Shown: one piece after another, positions 34,771 to 47,328 of the stretch
Position numbering within the stretch: the stretch's first letter is position 1
Layout: the number at the start of each line of letters is the position of its first letter
From: Reticulitermes speratus
Taxonomy: Eukaryota > Arthropoda > Insecta > Blattodea > Rhinotermitidae
Direction of reading: 5' to 3'
Assembly (NCBI GenBank): GCA_021186555.1
Contig: JAJKFL010000006.1
Span: 35,151,478 to 35,215,477, forward strand
DNA length: 64,000 nt
Notes under the pieces: generated by a model
Databases searched by the model: none
The model's input: the letters and a program-made list of their open reading frames with translations, nothing else
What the model was told of the DNA's origin: nothing
Program-made: the position numbers and the translations under genes

Positions 34771-36325
34771 TAAACATGAAAAATACCTACAGAAATTCAC
34801 TTACGAGTATATCCCTAAGTAACGTCTGGCTTTCACTGCGCTGATTTTTATGAAACTCAACAACTCAATTTTTGTGAAAATCTCTTTTACCGAATTTTAT
34901 TCGAGTTGATCTTAAGTGTAAAATCTGGCAGTATTTATGTACGCCCGAAAGTAAAGTATGGCCTTCAAGGCACAGTTTTCACGAAAATTATAATTACAAG
35001 ATAAAATCACGTGAGGATTTTCTACTAGTTTATCGAATTTCACACAATTCGTTTAAGAAATATGGCAATTATGGATAGAAATTCTTTTACGCCCCAAAAT
35101 AATGTGTACCCGACACTGTGCCGACCTACACAAAGCTCATGTTAGCTCGACAACTTTCTGTAAATAATTCCTATACCAAATTTCGTGAAAATTCGGCAAA
35201 CGTTTCCATCGCTGACGCAAAATCATAGGGGACAGACAGACAGACATATAGACAGACGGGAGGATGGACATGATCTGCAAGTCGGACTTTCTTTTTTCGC
35301 TTCGTAAATAACGCCTAAACGTAACATAACTTGTGACAATCGTGCATTTAAATTTTCAGACTGGCACAGGTGCATGTTTTCTGCAGAAACCCCTGGTCAA
35401 ATGACAGTCAGGTTTTCCGCTATTGGAAGTGCTAAGAATGTCAGCATAAAGAAATAAAATAGACATTTCAGATGTCACGTTAGACGGAAATAAGCTTGAA
35501 ATACTGAGGACGGACTGTAAGGGAGTAAAACATTCGCAACATTTCCTTTGCTATATTTTTGCTGTAGATGACAATTTATCCCAGCATTTAAAATGAGAGG
35601 ACTGTGTATGGGCCAGTGGCAGGGCCAATGTGTGTTGAACTAAGAGGCCAGTTTTGCGAAACTAGTAGTGCAATTTGCGTGTGGTACATCTGTTAAGTAA
35701 TGTGATAAAATTAGTTCTGAGTGAGTGATATAATGGATTTGTCACAAGTAAACAACACTATTTAATATAATGTGCGTTCTTTACTCTAAAAATCATTGTA
35801 CAACCACTTCTCCAACGTGTGAAATCACTTTGCTTTGCATTCCTGAGACTTCGCTATGAGGACGAATCAAAGTCAATTACAAGAGACATACTTAGAGAAG
35901 CATGTATATTGATTGTTTGTACAAGAAATACTGCAAACTAGGACAACTGTGAAATAAAATGTTTTGCAAACTACATTGAAAACATGTTTTATTTTAACCA
36001 CGAGGGTTTAGTTTGAAGACATATTACACACTTCTTTATCAACAAAGTGCTAGGCCACGTTTTAGCACAAGTGTGTTTATATTATTGTTACACGTTTCAG
36101 AAACGTATAACTATATTTATAAGTTAACTGACTAATTTACTAATGAGCCGGGACAGGTCAATAAGTATGGAGATTAGGGTACGGGCTAAAAAACCTTGGA
36201 ATCTTTCTTCGATTCCAGGCAAGGGCAAAGGACTTTTCCCTGCTTCAAAGAATCCAGACCAGCTGGAGACCACGCAGCCTCCCATGCAAAGGATAATGCA
36301 GCCGAAGATTTTAAGCTGACCACTC
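34771..36325. other. unassigned DNA
   Basis: A stretch near 34830-35300, including gacagacagacatatagaca gacggg, has the look of an old dispersed repeat (compare ctgtctgtccgtccgtc at 33207). No gene. Confidence 0.4.
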
Positions 36326-36336
36326 ACATTGATCTA

Positions 36337-36486
36337 AAAATGAGTACCAGGAATATTTCTTCGGGAGAAAAGGCGGCCAGTGCGTAGGGCTGACAACCTT
36401 ACAACCTTCATGTATCGATTGTCTAGAAATCTGGGAGCCTCAACCTCCTGTCCAGGCCTGTAATGGGACTGCTTTCCCTTTTACTA
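36337..36486 (+). repeat. SINE family B, 5'-truncated insertion
   Basis: Starts inside the body at aaaatgagtaccagg and runs to the 3' end. It is flanked by acattgatcta at 36326-36336 and 36487-36497, so the truncation happened at insertion, not by later loss. Confidence 0.85.
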
Positions 36487-36577
36487 ACATTGATCTAGCG
36501 CCGCGGTCATCAATCAGCAGATTCTTACCTACACTATCGCGTATGTTTTCATGACCTGCACAGGCTTCTTAACTGTC

Positions 36578-37144
36578 ATAAGTTCCAGTTGTACACATTT
36601 GTAATAAGTTCCAGTTGTACACATTTGTAATAAGGTCCAGTTGTACACATTTGTAATAAGGTCCAGTTGTACACACTTGTAATAAGGTCCAGTTGTACAC
36701 ATTTGTAATAAGGTCCAGTTGTACACATTTGTAATAAGGTCCAGTTGTACACATTTGTAATAAGGTCCAGTTGTACACACTTGTAATAAGGTCCAGTTGT
36801 ACACATTTGTAATAAGGTCCAGTTGTACACATTTGTAATAAGGTCCAGTTGTACACATTTGTAATAAGGTCCAGTTGTACACATTTGTAACAAGGTCCAG
36901 TTGTACACATTTGTAAAGGTCCAGTTGTACACATTTATAACAAGGTCCAGTTGTACACATTTGTAACAAGGTCCAGTTGTACACATTTGTAAAGGTCCAG
37001 TTGTACACATTTATAACAAGGTCCAGTTGTACACATTTGTAAAAGGTCCAGTTGTACACATTTGTAATAAGGTCCAGTTATACACATTTGTAATAAGGTC
37101 CAGTTTACACATTTGTAATAAGGTCCAGTTGTACACATTTGTAA
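36578..37144. repeat. 26-bp minisatellite, about 21 copies
   Basis: The unit gtaataaggtccagttgtac acattt is repeated almost without change; a few copies lack three bases. Because 26 is not a multiple of 3, the reverse strand cycles through all three frames every 78 bp, and all three stay open for most of the array. I read the resulting open frames as by-products. Confidence 0.95.
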
Positions 37145-38212
37145 TCAACGTGACGAATAAGATGGTTCATAAAAGGAGGGAATTCCTTGACAACGTCAGT
37201 TACTAACAATTAATCCATTCTTCATCGACTGAAAAAAATAAAGTGCTCATGGTAGCGACTGTTAATTGGTACAATTTTTGGAGAAATTAAGCTACATGCC
37301 ACACATATTTATTTTGGTTGTTTTAGAATTTTCTAAAATTGAGTAATGCTCATAACACAGAATCTCAGGACGATAAATTGAGTAAATACATTGCTGCCCT
37401 ATTTTTCAAATTCGCATGCCGCCATGATTGACTCCTACGTTGCTCTTGTCTCTAGGGTTATTCAGACAGTTGAATGTGTAGACAACACTGTGACTTGGGC
37501 ATAAATTCCTTATTTCCTTCAGCAATTTCACCTTTCATTAATGGCGTCTGGTTAAAATTTATTAGGTTACACACTTAAATCAATACAAAAACCATGCATA
37601 TCCTTATGTAAGGAGATGATTTTTTTCTGTAAATAATGATCCATGTGGGTAACCCAGAGTACTATGGCGTGTCTTAACTGACGTTCGGGTGTTATCAGCC
37701 CACGTCTAATATCGACCAGGAGTGATGCATATATAATTTTCCACAAATCATACAAAACTGCTCTCCCTTAGTGGAGTATTCATTCTAATATTAAGCAACG
37801 TCACATTGTTGCCATATACCTTAATGTTGAAGATCAACCCTACTTAATTCCAAATTGATGTTTCAGTCCCTGTGTTATGTTGGAAGGAAGAATAGCATTA
37901 TGCCGTTCCAACTGACCCCTTTCAGTTTACAGAATGCTCGATTCGAGGATTCGATAATCGCCAGATGCTTTACAAGTATCATCCTCCTCATCTTCATAAT
38001 TCTACCAGTTTCAGTATCCTGATGTGGGCTAGTCGCCATACGTACAAAACACATCTAAAGAAACCAGAAACTTAATTTCTAGGGTTGATTCCGAAAAGAA
38101 GTTTTATCAGAAGAGAATGAAAGCAATATATAATGGAGAGAGTAAATTTTATATTAAAGTAAAGTACTCACAGAGAGTTTTATTTTGATCAACTTGTCAA
38201 TGTACAAAAGAG
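37145..38212. other. unassigned DNA
   Basis: AT-rich, no gene or repeat recognised. Confidence 0.4.
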
Positions 38213-38493
38213 TTAATAACACAGACACACAGCAATTTGATGAGTCAGTAACACGTACACACGGTAATTTGATGAGTCAGTAACACGTGCACACGGTAAT
38301 TTGATGAGTCAGTAACACATGCACACGGTAATTTGATGAGTCAGTAACACAAACACACGGTGATTTGATGAGTCAGTAACACAGACACACAGCAATTTGA
38401 TGAGTCAGTAACACATGCACACGGTGATTTGATGAATCAGTAACACAAGCACACGGTGATTTGATGAGTCAGTAACACATGCACACGGTGATT
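38213..38493. repeat. 32-bp minisatellite, about eight copies
   Basis: Unit taatttgatgagtcagtaac plus acatgcacacgg. Seven of eight copies keep TGAGTCA, the AP-1 consensus; one reads TGAATCA. Confidence 0.93.
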
Positions 38494-39153
38494 TCACAAG
38501 GTTATGTCTTTTCATAAGAAAGGAAATCAAAAATTAAAATAAGCAAAACAGAACTTGCGGGAAAAAAGAAAAAATACTTCTGTTATATTTTACAAGTGAG
38601 GTGCTGACAGGCTTTCTATAAATATAGGAAACATTAACTTTGAATTGCCTGGATGACAATTCTAATGTTGTGATTCTTTTGGAAGGTTGTTTGATTCGTA
38701 GTTGTTTCGTGAGTCTATCTCAACTAAAGAACTTATAAAGCATCCGAATACATGGCAGAATTATCACAAATAATGAAACAGGTAGGAATATGGCAGAATA
38801 AGATCGTGACCTGTTTCAGGCCAGACTATCCCTATTTCCCCCAAAAAAAGACACTAAAGCCAGTAACACCCCCCTTCGAATAGCTGAAATTCGCAATAGG
38901 TTCGTCCCTATTATTCTCCATAACTAGATAATTTTCTTAGCTCAATAGTTTTCGTCTGCTTAATAGTAACTTCTTTTATCAGAGCGAGAATATACATTAC
39001 ACTAGCTAGAGAAAATATCTGATGATTGTTTCAATTACTCTTTCTTCTTCAGATACTGTAAAATACATTTTCATTTAGAAATACCTTGGATGCAGAAATC
39101 CTTCTCTTCTGTATTCATTAATCTACTGTGTTCCTCACTTGTTGTTTGTATAG
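38494..39153. other. unassigned DNA
   Basis: No feature recognised. Confidence 0.4.
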
Positions 39154-39322
39154 AACTGCGACGCCCATTTGGCCCTTATCCATTTACCGGATATCGAGGC
39201 ACGCACATGGAGCATAGACGCAATGATAAGTGGCGAAGAAAACAGAGTTACTTACAGAAACCTCGTTGCTCTGCATTTTTTAAAGCACAAATCCTACAAG
39301 AGCTTCCCTGGAAGTGAAAATT
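39154..39322 (+). CDS. candidate internal exon of an unknown gene
   Basis: A pyrimidine-rich acceptor (ttcctcacttgttgtttgta tag) is followed by 56 open codons and the strong donor aatt|gtaagt. The frame NCDAHLALIHLPDIEARTWS, then IDAMISGEENRVTYRNLVAL and HFLKHKSYKSFPGSEN has ordinary protein composition; one other frame closes inside and the other just before the donor. I do not recognise the family and see no partner exons within several kb, so it may belong to a long-intron gene or be chance. Confidence 0.4.
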
Positions 39323-41637
39323 GTAAGTCTCTGCTTTTTCGTAAGTTTGCCTTGTTACTGTATAAACATATGTGTTGATTTCCTTGGTCCTTATAATACG
39401 AGTATATACGGCGACGGTGTGTAAATGTATGATTCCAAGACTGCATAAATGTATTTCACCAACAACGATACGACTGAATACTTCTTTATTTAATAACACA
39501 TAATTTCATGTAGAGTATACGAGTAATATCGACAAAGATAGTAATATTTATTATATTAATTAACATTTTAACATATTTCATACTTTGAAAAAACAAGTGA
39601 TTTCTGAAAGGCTACAAAGTGTAATGGTATTTTAAAACTGTCTGTAGTTGAATAGGTTTAGACTCTAGGCTCTTCAAAATTTTATGGCCTTTAAGATTTT
39701 CTTCTTTATGATAAAATCCTACAAGTTAGTTTGACGTATTGTGTGTGAGTTTCGTTCTTTTCCTGCCGCAAAATAGGGCAGCCTATTATTTCTAGGAAAA
39801 CTATTACATTTGTTTTGGTCGGACTCTGTCTTAAATCCCTTGAAGATTTCACCCACAATATTTGTTTTAAAATTCTGATCTTTAATTTAAAGCCCCGGGA
39901 AGTCGTTCACAAAACTGAGTAAGATTGAACCAAATAACGCAATTGACTTTCCGTTAGAATTCTTAAACTCACAGATATCTTCAGGAATGCCTCCCTAAGC
40001 ATTAAAACTAAGAATTGGTGCATTGATATGTTAACAAATAATTTAAATTTTAGCTTGGCACTGTGCAGTGAAATGCGAATAATAACAAAACTGCTAGATA
40101 GCTGCAATACTAATGCAAACAAACATTTTGATTGGAAGTAACAACAGCCGCTCTGTCTTTATTCTACGTGTACACATCACCACAAGAGTCACATAGTTAC
40201 CATTCAGATTAAAACAGCAACAGTTTCCAATTATCCCTGCAGTGTCAACAAATGGCGAGTTAGATTGTTTTACTGTAACTTGTTGTAGCCATAGAGGGAT
40301 ATATACAGTATTAAGATATCAAGAGCGCTTTCACAAAACAAATTGCAGGTTTTTGTTGGAGGTGATCAAAGACAGGGACACCTGTTAAATGACAGAGGAG
40401 TACTCGCCAAACACGTAATTAACAGAGAAATGTTTTCTGCTTCAGTCTACTTAAGAAACGTTTAACAATCGTACAATATTTTTTATAAATTTTTGCACAG
40501 AAAAATAGTTGTACAAGTATACAGTACTTGGCAAAATTCTTCTTTACTCCCGTTTTTATTCACTGAATCTCAACGGGCTTTATACTAGTATGCATAATGT
40601 TTCCTTTCTCAGTGTGATTTAGTTTTGTAACATTTCTTCCATTATGCCTTATTCGTGCTGATTATTTAACACGTGTAAGACATATGCTGAATGTTCCTTA
40701 CTGCTGCAGGTATTTCTCGTATGTTTTTTTTCGGATCAGACTTTGCATCCTCTGGTTATCTTGAATTTTTGGTTCATTTATATTGCTTACTATTGGTCTT
40801 AACTCTTTCGTCCAATATGTGTAGCTTAATTGTAAGCTTGACAACTGGATGTTTTGGAATTAATTTTAACAAAGTTTTATTTTTCCGTATGTTAGTAATT
40901 TTGAGAGGGACGGGGGAGGGGGACAAAGACGAAAAAGTGGCAGAGCCTGACCGGTACAAGAAAAAGATTTCCAGTCCCTGTTACTCTCTCTCTCTCTCTC
41001 TCTCTTTGATCCAACACTCACTCCTGTTCTCACCCCTTAACCTCTATTGTTAATTGAGCTCCACTATTTTTCCATTCTCTCTGGCATATTTTATACTTCC
41101 ACACCCAGGATTTTAAACACTTATCCATTTGCACAAACAAACGGCCCATTTCTGGCATTTCTTTGTTCCCTGCTGTCCTCTGCTTCTCTTCTTCCACGAC
41201 TCTATCCATGTTCTGTCACGGCACAGCCCCGCCCTTCTCTCTTCAGGCTCGCCCCTCTCTTCTTTGTTATCCACAACTCTCTTTCCTTATAAACCGCAAA
41301 GCGTTTCATGACGATGTTTAGTCTACTACGATGACGATGGAGGTAGCAAGTTCCTCCGAAACGACTTAATTCCAACCAAATTACACGGCGTCACATCCCG
41401 AGGCACAGTAACCTTAACACATACTTTCCTATATGTATGTCATTCTCAATTCCAATGTATTTATATCTTTCAAAATAAGTTAAATTATCCATATTATAAT
41501 GTGCAGTGTTGTTTATAATTCAAAATTTACTGACTATTTGAGTAATTTGCTGCCTTTTCCTTTGGAAGGCCTAGATTCCAGGCTGTTTTTTATTTGCGGT
41601 CTTTACAAAAGGTCAGAGGTAAAGTTTTCTCTGTCTA
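39323..41637. other. unassigned DNA
   Basis: CT microsatellite at 40983-41005. At 41325-41400 gatgacgatggaggta, acttgctacctcc-like pairing and ctccgaaacgac, followed by acacggcgtcacatcccga, look like a decayed hammerhead-bearing element. An open stretch at 40691-41053 is low-complexity and unassigned. Confidence 0.45.
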
Positions 41638-41897
41638 CGCCACAAAGGCACATGGGGGAAGTAGAGGTACAGTTCCACTCATTCTTAACCTCAGCACTAC
41701 ATGGAGGAGGCTGGTTAACTTCACGCCCCGGTAACTAAACCACCTGGAAAAAGCCCGGTACCCATTGACTATGAGTCTAGGTGGGCCCCAGAACCGGTCT
41801 GGACAATATGGAGAAGAGAACATTTATTCCCCCCGCTGGGATTCGAACCCCAGACCGTCCAGCCTGTAGCCTAGTTGCTATACTGACTCCCTCGCGG
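41638..41897 (-). repeat. SINE family D, full length
   Basis: Reverse strand: head ccgcgagggagtcagtatag (A box) and B box ggggttcgaatcccagcgg, then a body with gggtaccgggctttttccag and a 3' end gtacctctacttccccc. Confidence 0.82.
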
Positions 41898-42759
41898 TAT
41901 TTACAATCCATACTTAAAATACCCAAATATAATCTTAAATTTTTCGTAATATGAACTGTGGAACGACATTTTGTAGCACTATGGAACACAACACTTATGA
42001 GAAAATTAAACAGTAAAATAAGTAATATTTTATGTAAAAAAGCTTTAGAAGTGTTATAAGATATTCAAATGTAAAACTTACTAATGTAACCGTCGAGCCT
42101 GCACTGCGTATGCGAAGTCTTTCAAGTCAAGTGTGAGGCTTGTTGTCGTCAGTAGAAGGACTGATATGAGACTTTCATTTGTCAGCCTTTTACGTTGTGT
42201 AAATTTATTTAGTTTCATCAATGAGAAATTTGTTCACAAATGTAAGTGCTAACAAGCCTGCATAAACAGGAGCCTTCTGCTGCAGATTATGATATTTGTG
42301 TGCAAGAAGATGGTTATAAGAGCTACGCATATCACCTTCTCTGAATCTAGAAGTTAAATGCGTTGCTGCTGTGTAGATCGAGTATTTTGAGTTGTAACGA
42401 GGGATTTATAATTTTTATACGATGTTTCAATTGGGTTAGCAAATGTACTGAAGAATGTACTATCCCGATCCAAGTCTACAAACACGCCTCTAAATGTATG
42501 TATGACTTACCGACTTAGAGTGCAGTGAGATACTCTGAAGATCCGAAAAGTGAAAGCATTATTATTCAAAAGCTCTTCATAAAATGGTGACAGTTTCAAG
42601 CAGAACGCCAATGCACTATGGTACAGTTCGCTTATAATTTGGTATTTCGCTTTCAACTTGATATTTCCTTCAGTCAAACGTTCACAAATATCTCTCAACT
42701 AGACCGGGTTACACACTCAATTACATCGTCACTTTCATATCTTCTAGTAGTTACAGAAA
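41898..42759. other. unassigned DNA
   Basis: No feature recognised. Confidence 0.4.
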
Positions 42760-42985
42760 CCGATCCCGGTGGCCGTGCTGCCAAAGGCTTAGGTCTGCGG
42801 CCGCTTGATTGCTGGTATCGTGGGTTTGAATCCCGCTGAGGGCAGGGATGTTTGTCTCTTGTGTTTGTTGTATGTTGTGTTGGTAGCGGCCTAAATGACG
42901 GGTTGATTACTCGTTCAGAAGAGTTCTGCAAGATGTGTGTGTCTAATTGAGGATGATCTAGAAACCTCAATATCAAGACTGCTAG
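42760..42985 (+). repeat. SINE family A
   Basis: cccggtggccgtgctgccaa (changed A box), B box gggtttgaatcccgc, then the family body to gatctagaaacctca. Confidence 0.87.
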
Positions 42986-43964
42986 GCCCGAGTTGCGCCA
43001 CACAGGGAAAAACTTTGACAGTAAACACTGCAGGACCTTACTGTTAGCACGCCAACTGACAATAATCATCGAAGATGTCACTGTAGGCACTTTAGATTTC
43101 GTCAAGGAATGCCTTGACCTACCTATGCTTCGCCCACTTGTCCTAAAACACCATCTGCACAGATGATATCACTCAAAATTTATTTGAATCCCAGGAAGTG
43201 GTCAGTTAGCTTTTGGGGGTTGATAAAACAATGGTATTGTACTGATTCTTTCTGAAGATCCAATTCGTGCACACACATACGTATACAGAAGAGACACGAT
43301 AACCTTTCTGGTTCAGTCACATAAGGCGCGACACCAGTAATTGTGCTCACAAGCTTAGATATATCAAACTTAAGCTTCTGAAATTTACGTAGCAATGCAT
43401 CAGTAAAATCCTGTCCCTTCTCTCTGGCCTTGTGTTTACGTAATTATATAAGTTCTGCAAACATTTTAAATTAAGGTCTTATGCTACGTGCAAACATGCA
43501 AATTTGCGCAGTTGAGGTGATATTCGTTGTCACATAAGCAACACAAGTAGACACACTTGTCAAATAGCTCCGAAAAATGATTTTCAGCATCTTCTGAAAT
43601 ATCAGACACCCACCTTTGTATTCTCATTTGGTTCAAACTTATCGGTTTGTGACCAAACTTTCGTGTTTGTCTTTTAAAATATCGCCTACAATAGGATCGA
43701 TGACTTGACATTTAAGTAGTAAATGTCAATCTGACTTGAAGAGCTTTTTCTGAAGCATGGGGTTATATAAAAATGGTAGTATCTTTCTTCTGAATTCTGC
43801 AGAATACCGTTTTATCAAGTGTGAATAATCATTCAGAATATCTTCTCAAGATGAAATCTATAGGCTGACTTGAAATCTGTGTACAAATCACGATTATCTT
43901 ACTAACTTTATTCTGAACAGAACGATATTTTTCTGTTCATTATTCTCAGTTTTGTTATAGTAAC
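42986..43964. other. unassigned DNA
   Basis: No gene or element recognised. Confidence 0.4.
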
Positions 43965-44024
43965 TTCAGATACTTTGTTGCTTAAAATTTTTTGGGTTGT
44001 TGCCCGGCCTCAATTTTTGGTGTA

Positions 44025-44068
44025 TGACCAACGTTTCGGGATCACTTATTTGTCCCATCTTCAGGGTC
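44025..44068 (-). ncRNA. hammerhead ribozyme-like motif 7a
   Basis: Minus strand: stem I GACC/GGUC, CUGAAGA, stem II GGGA/UCCC, GAAA, stem III only ACGU with no loop, triplet GUU. Stem III can form only between two molecules, as in dimeric hammerheads. Confidence 0.75.
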
Positions 44069-44117
44069 TTAAGTAAAAACGGTAAAAAGGTTTTTTACCT
44101 TTTTACCTTTTAACCTA

Positions 44118-44163
44118 AGACCCTGAAGATGGGACAAACAAGTGATTCCGAAACGTTGGTCAT
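44118..44163 (+). ncRNA. hammerhead ribozyme-like motif 7b
   Basis: Twin of 7a with the same core and stem I; stem II has one G-U pair (GGGA/UUCC). Confidence 0.74.
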
Positions 44164-44251
44164 ACACCAAGAATTGACGCCGGGCAACAACCCAAAAAAT
44201 TTTAAGCAACATTAAGACCACTGCGGAAGCCTTCAATTCAGATACTTTGTT

Positions 44252-46162
44252 TTACGTTTGTCAACTATGGACTTTTGTTAAGGAAGTAAACGACTTCACA
44301 CATATCATACACACGCTTAATAATTACTATGTTATTGGTCAGCTCTTGAGTTTGTTACAGCCATGTTTCTTTGACCGTTTCTAAATAAAAGGACATAACA
44401 CGAAACGGCCAAAATGCTGGTATACGAGGTGAAGGTTCCGCAGGCGACAAAAATTCCACAGAAATCCACCTCAGAATATCTAAACCCACATTTACTCAGA
44501 ATATATATAGTCTAGACATTCAGCAACGCTGAAAATATGCTTTCAACTGCATTTATTTTCTCGTGTAACTTGTTGCGGGCCACGTACACAGTACTGGCGG
44601 GATACGTCATTGTATTAGCTTACTTCAGCCACTAAGCAACGTATTTTTGGCATATTGAACACATCTACATGAAACTGACCAGTTGTTTTGAGTACAGCAG
44701 ATGTTCGTAATAACCCTACTCTAGTTCCTGACAAGTGAACTAGTTTACATTCATGCAATAAAATTTCACAGACCCGTATGGGCGGACGGCCGGCCCGTAT
44801 GTAAAGAAGCATGTCACTGTGTTAATGTTAATGTTCATACTAATTTTACAGAATGCGTGTTAAAGAAATACTTTGAATTTCTGGAATAGATTCAACTGTC
44901 GCAGCATCAAGTTAGTTAGTTTTATGAACACCATGTTGAGACCGCTTTCATAAAAGTTGGAATTTCTTTACCAGCTAAGAAGGTAATTTATTCTCAATGG
45001 AAGCATCATGTTGTATAATTGGGTTTGTAAAGGTGAAACCTTGTTTGTAGGTTCGCTTGTACATGCCTGTGTGGTGTTGATGTTAATAATAATATTTTTC
45101 ACTATGTGATGACGTATTATCGTCGGTTTGTCAAAACAAATAACCAATGAATTACAGTAATAAACTTATGGAGATGGTCTTTCATTGCAAACATGATGCC
45201 ATCTTATAATTACGCTAATTTGGATGCACCTGTTATGCGATTTCCACACTGCCCTAATATTCCACCGTAAGGAATCTTATGTATGAATTATTTTCCAGAT
45301 AAATAAAATGCGAAAATTTTATGAATCTAGTATTAATAAATTAATATTTGAGTATTTCAGTAATGCTTCCCATTTACGTAGCTACTTTTAGCGGATTGAT
45401 AAACAAACAACCAATTAACGTTACATGTTTCGGCTCCAAAGGCCATGACCTTTTTTTTCTGATGTTTCAAAGCTGTTTGTATATAAAAGAATCGTCACAA
45501 CACAACATAAATCATAACGATGATTGTTTGAAGTTTTTATCTGTATAATACTGAATAACAGTGAATTGTATAACGAATCCAATATAAAAAAAATTAAAGT
45601 CTATTTTTACTGCTTTATGAAGATCATTAACACTTTGAAGACTATAATTCGTTTTAGTTACAAGTATTAAGTTCCTACCTCACAGATAATACGGTCCGTG
45701 GCCATCATTAAGGCAAAAATTCAACGCTGCCTATGGAAATGATCGGTGTTGTTTGTAACAGTGACGCGAAACACAGATATGTTGTGTAGAAGAATCGAGA
45801 GTGTTTAAATGTTAAGGCTGTGACATAGTTACCACAGGGCCTTAGACGGTTAACTGAGGAGAAGAGAATGCAGCATGAGGAAAAGAATACTGAGAAAGAG
45901 AAGAAGATGACAGAGAGTCTTCCAAAAGTGTGAAGAGTTTGATGCTGCCCGTAACCCAGGTGTAGTTTGCTGTGCAGCTGAAGAATCACGTGATTTTATC
46001 GGATTCCCCAACGAGTGATCTTGTTTCATTACCATATAATGACAAATTTAATTAGGTACACAAGTCAGCGCCGCGGGGTTACGCTCTGCTTTTGGACTGT
46101 ACACCTGTCAGCAGTGAAATTAACTTTATGATTGTGCACACCGATAACAGGGCTGTAAACAC
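44252..46162. other. unassigned DNA with one decayed hammerhead
   Basis: At 45418-45452 (minus) GAAACAUGUAA and stem II GGCC..GGAGCC remain, but the CUGANGA core is lost. No gene seen. Confidence 0.4.
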
Positions 46163-46453
46163 ATGACAGGGAACATTACTGAGCGGCGTGATGTTGGTAT
46201 CCCGTCTGTGTTAGCACGTATTTGTGCAATAGGTTTCATGCCAATTATGCTCATGGCTCTCCAAAGTGATAACAATCCCCTGGAACTGTTTAACGTATAC
46301 TACTCACTCGTGGCTCTAGAAACGTACGTACTGCTACAGTTATTTAGTGCCAAGGAAAATATGGGTTTTAGCGGCGCACCTCGTGAGCATACACTGAACA
46401 AATGGCAGCGTTTTATTGGAAACAGAGTGGCTTGGTGCAGAGAGAGTGAGAGT
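46163..46453 (+). other. unrecognised open stretch before a microsatellite
   Basis: About 97 open codons from ATG (MTGNITERRDVGIPSVLARI, then CAIGFMPIML and later LNKWQRFIGNRVAW) run into the TATG microsatellite, where the frame continues meaninglessly. The composition is protein-like with a hydrophobic segment, but no family is recognised and no splice site is clear. Confidence 0.2.
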
Positions 46454-46700
46454 GCGTGTGTATGTATGTATATATGTATGTTATATATGTATATACGTAT
46501 TTGTGTGTATATTGCGTATGTATGTATGTACGTATGTGTGTATGTATGTATGTATATATGTATGTTATGTATGTATATACGTATTTGTGTGATATTGCGT
46601 ATGTATGTATGTACGTATGTGTGTATGTATGTATGTATATATGTATGTTATGTATGTATATACGTATGTATGTGTGTATGTATGTATGTGTGTGTATATG
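46454..46700. repeat. TATG/GTAT microsatellite with an 83-bp higher-order period
   Basis: Tetranucleotide array with TG and TA interruptions; the block from attgcgtatgtatg to gtatttgtgt repeats about 83 bp later. Confidence 0.88.
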
Positions 46701-46715
46701 GTGTGTAAAGGTAGA

Positions 46716-46930
46716 GGTAAAGCTATACCATTACAAACCTGGACAGGTCTTTAGGGCTTCTGGAGGTTGAGGCTTCCAGACTTTCTAGACAATCGGCACA
46801 AGAAGGTAGTAAGGATGTCAGCCCTATGCACCAGCCGCCTTTACCCCCAGGAGATACCCCTGGAACTCATTTCTGTTAGAGGCTGAGTCGATCACAGGGC
46901 CATAGTGCGGCCGGAAGTATTAACTCAATG
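46716..46930 (-). repeat. SINE family B inserted between two microsatellite arrays
   Basis: Reverse strand, 3' end at left (ttacaaacctggacagg), missing the tRNA-like head at right. The arrays on both sides are of the same TATG type. Confidence 0.85.
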
Positions 46931-46935
46931 GTATA

Positions 46936-47131
46936 GTATGTGTGTGTATGTATATATATGTATGTATATACGTACGTATGTACATATCTATGTATATGCG
47001 TATGTATGTATTTATGTATTTAGTTATGTGTATACTTATGTTTATATATATACATGTATATACGTATGTATGTAGTGTATGTACGTATGTGCACATATGT
47101 ATGTGTGTATGTATGTGTGTGTGTGTGTGTA
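46936..47131. repeat. TATG microsatellite, second array
   Basis: Continuation of the same motif beyond the SINE, ending in a TG run at 47112-47130. Confidence 0.88.
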
Positions 47132-47328
47132 AGCTCCTCGACTTCCAATAGTTCCTTATTGCAAGGCTTATTCCAGTGGAAAGTACGTATTTTGCAACTT
47201 ATTTATGCAACCCACCTGACGAACAACCTGCTAGACTCCATAAGCGCTCCCGTTTCACCTGCCTTCTCAGTCTCTCTGAAAATATTCTGTAAACTTTTGT
47301 TATAGGCAATGTAATATGGTCTCTATAC

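Larger units (their letters stand above)
43965..44251. mobile_element. foldback element 6 with intact hammerhead pair, tail and 15-bp duplication
   Basis: The direct repeat ttcagatactttgtt at 43965-43979 and 44237-44251 bounds an inverted dimer (ttgcttaaaattttttgggt / acccaaaaaattttaagcaa) plus a one-sided tail acattaagaccactgcgg. Arms are about 105 bp with almost no spacer. Confidence 0.92.

Noticed and set aside
36529..37138. Long reverse-strand open frames with a periodic protein
   Set aside because: They are the 26-bp minisatellite read in each frame; the unit length explains the 26-residue period.
38213..38493. CRISPR-like array
   Set aside because: Repeats are directly tandem with no unique spacers, and the setting is an animal genome. 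The arrays at 36578 and 51243 were rejected for the same reason.
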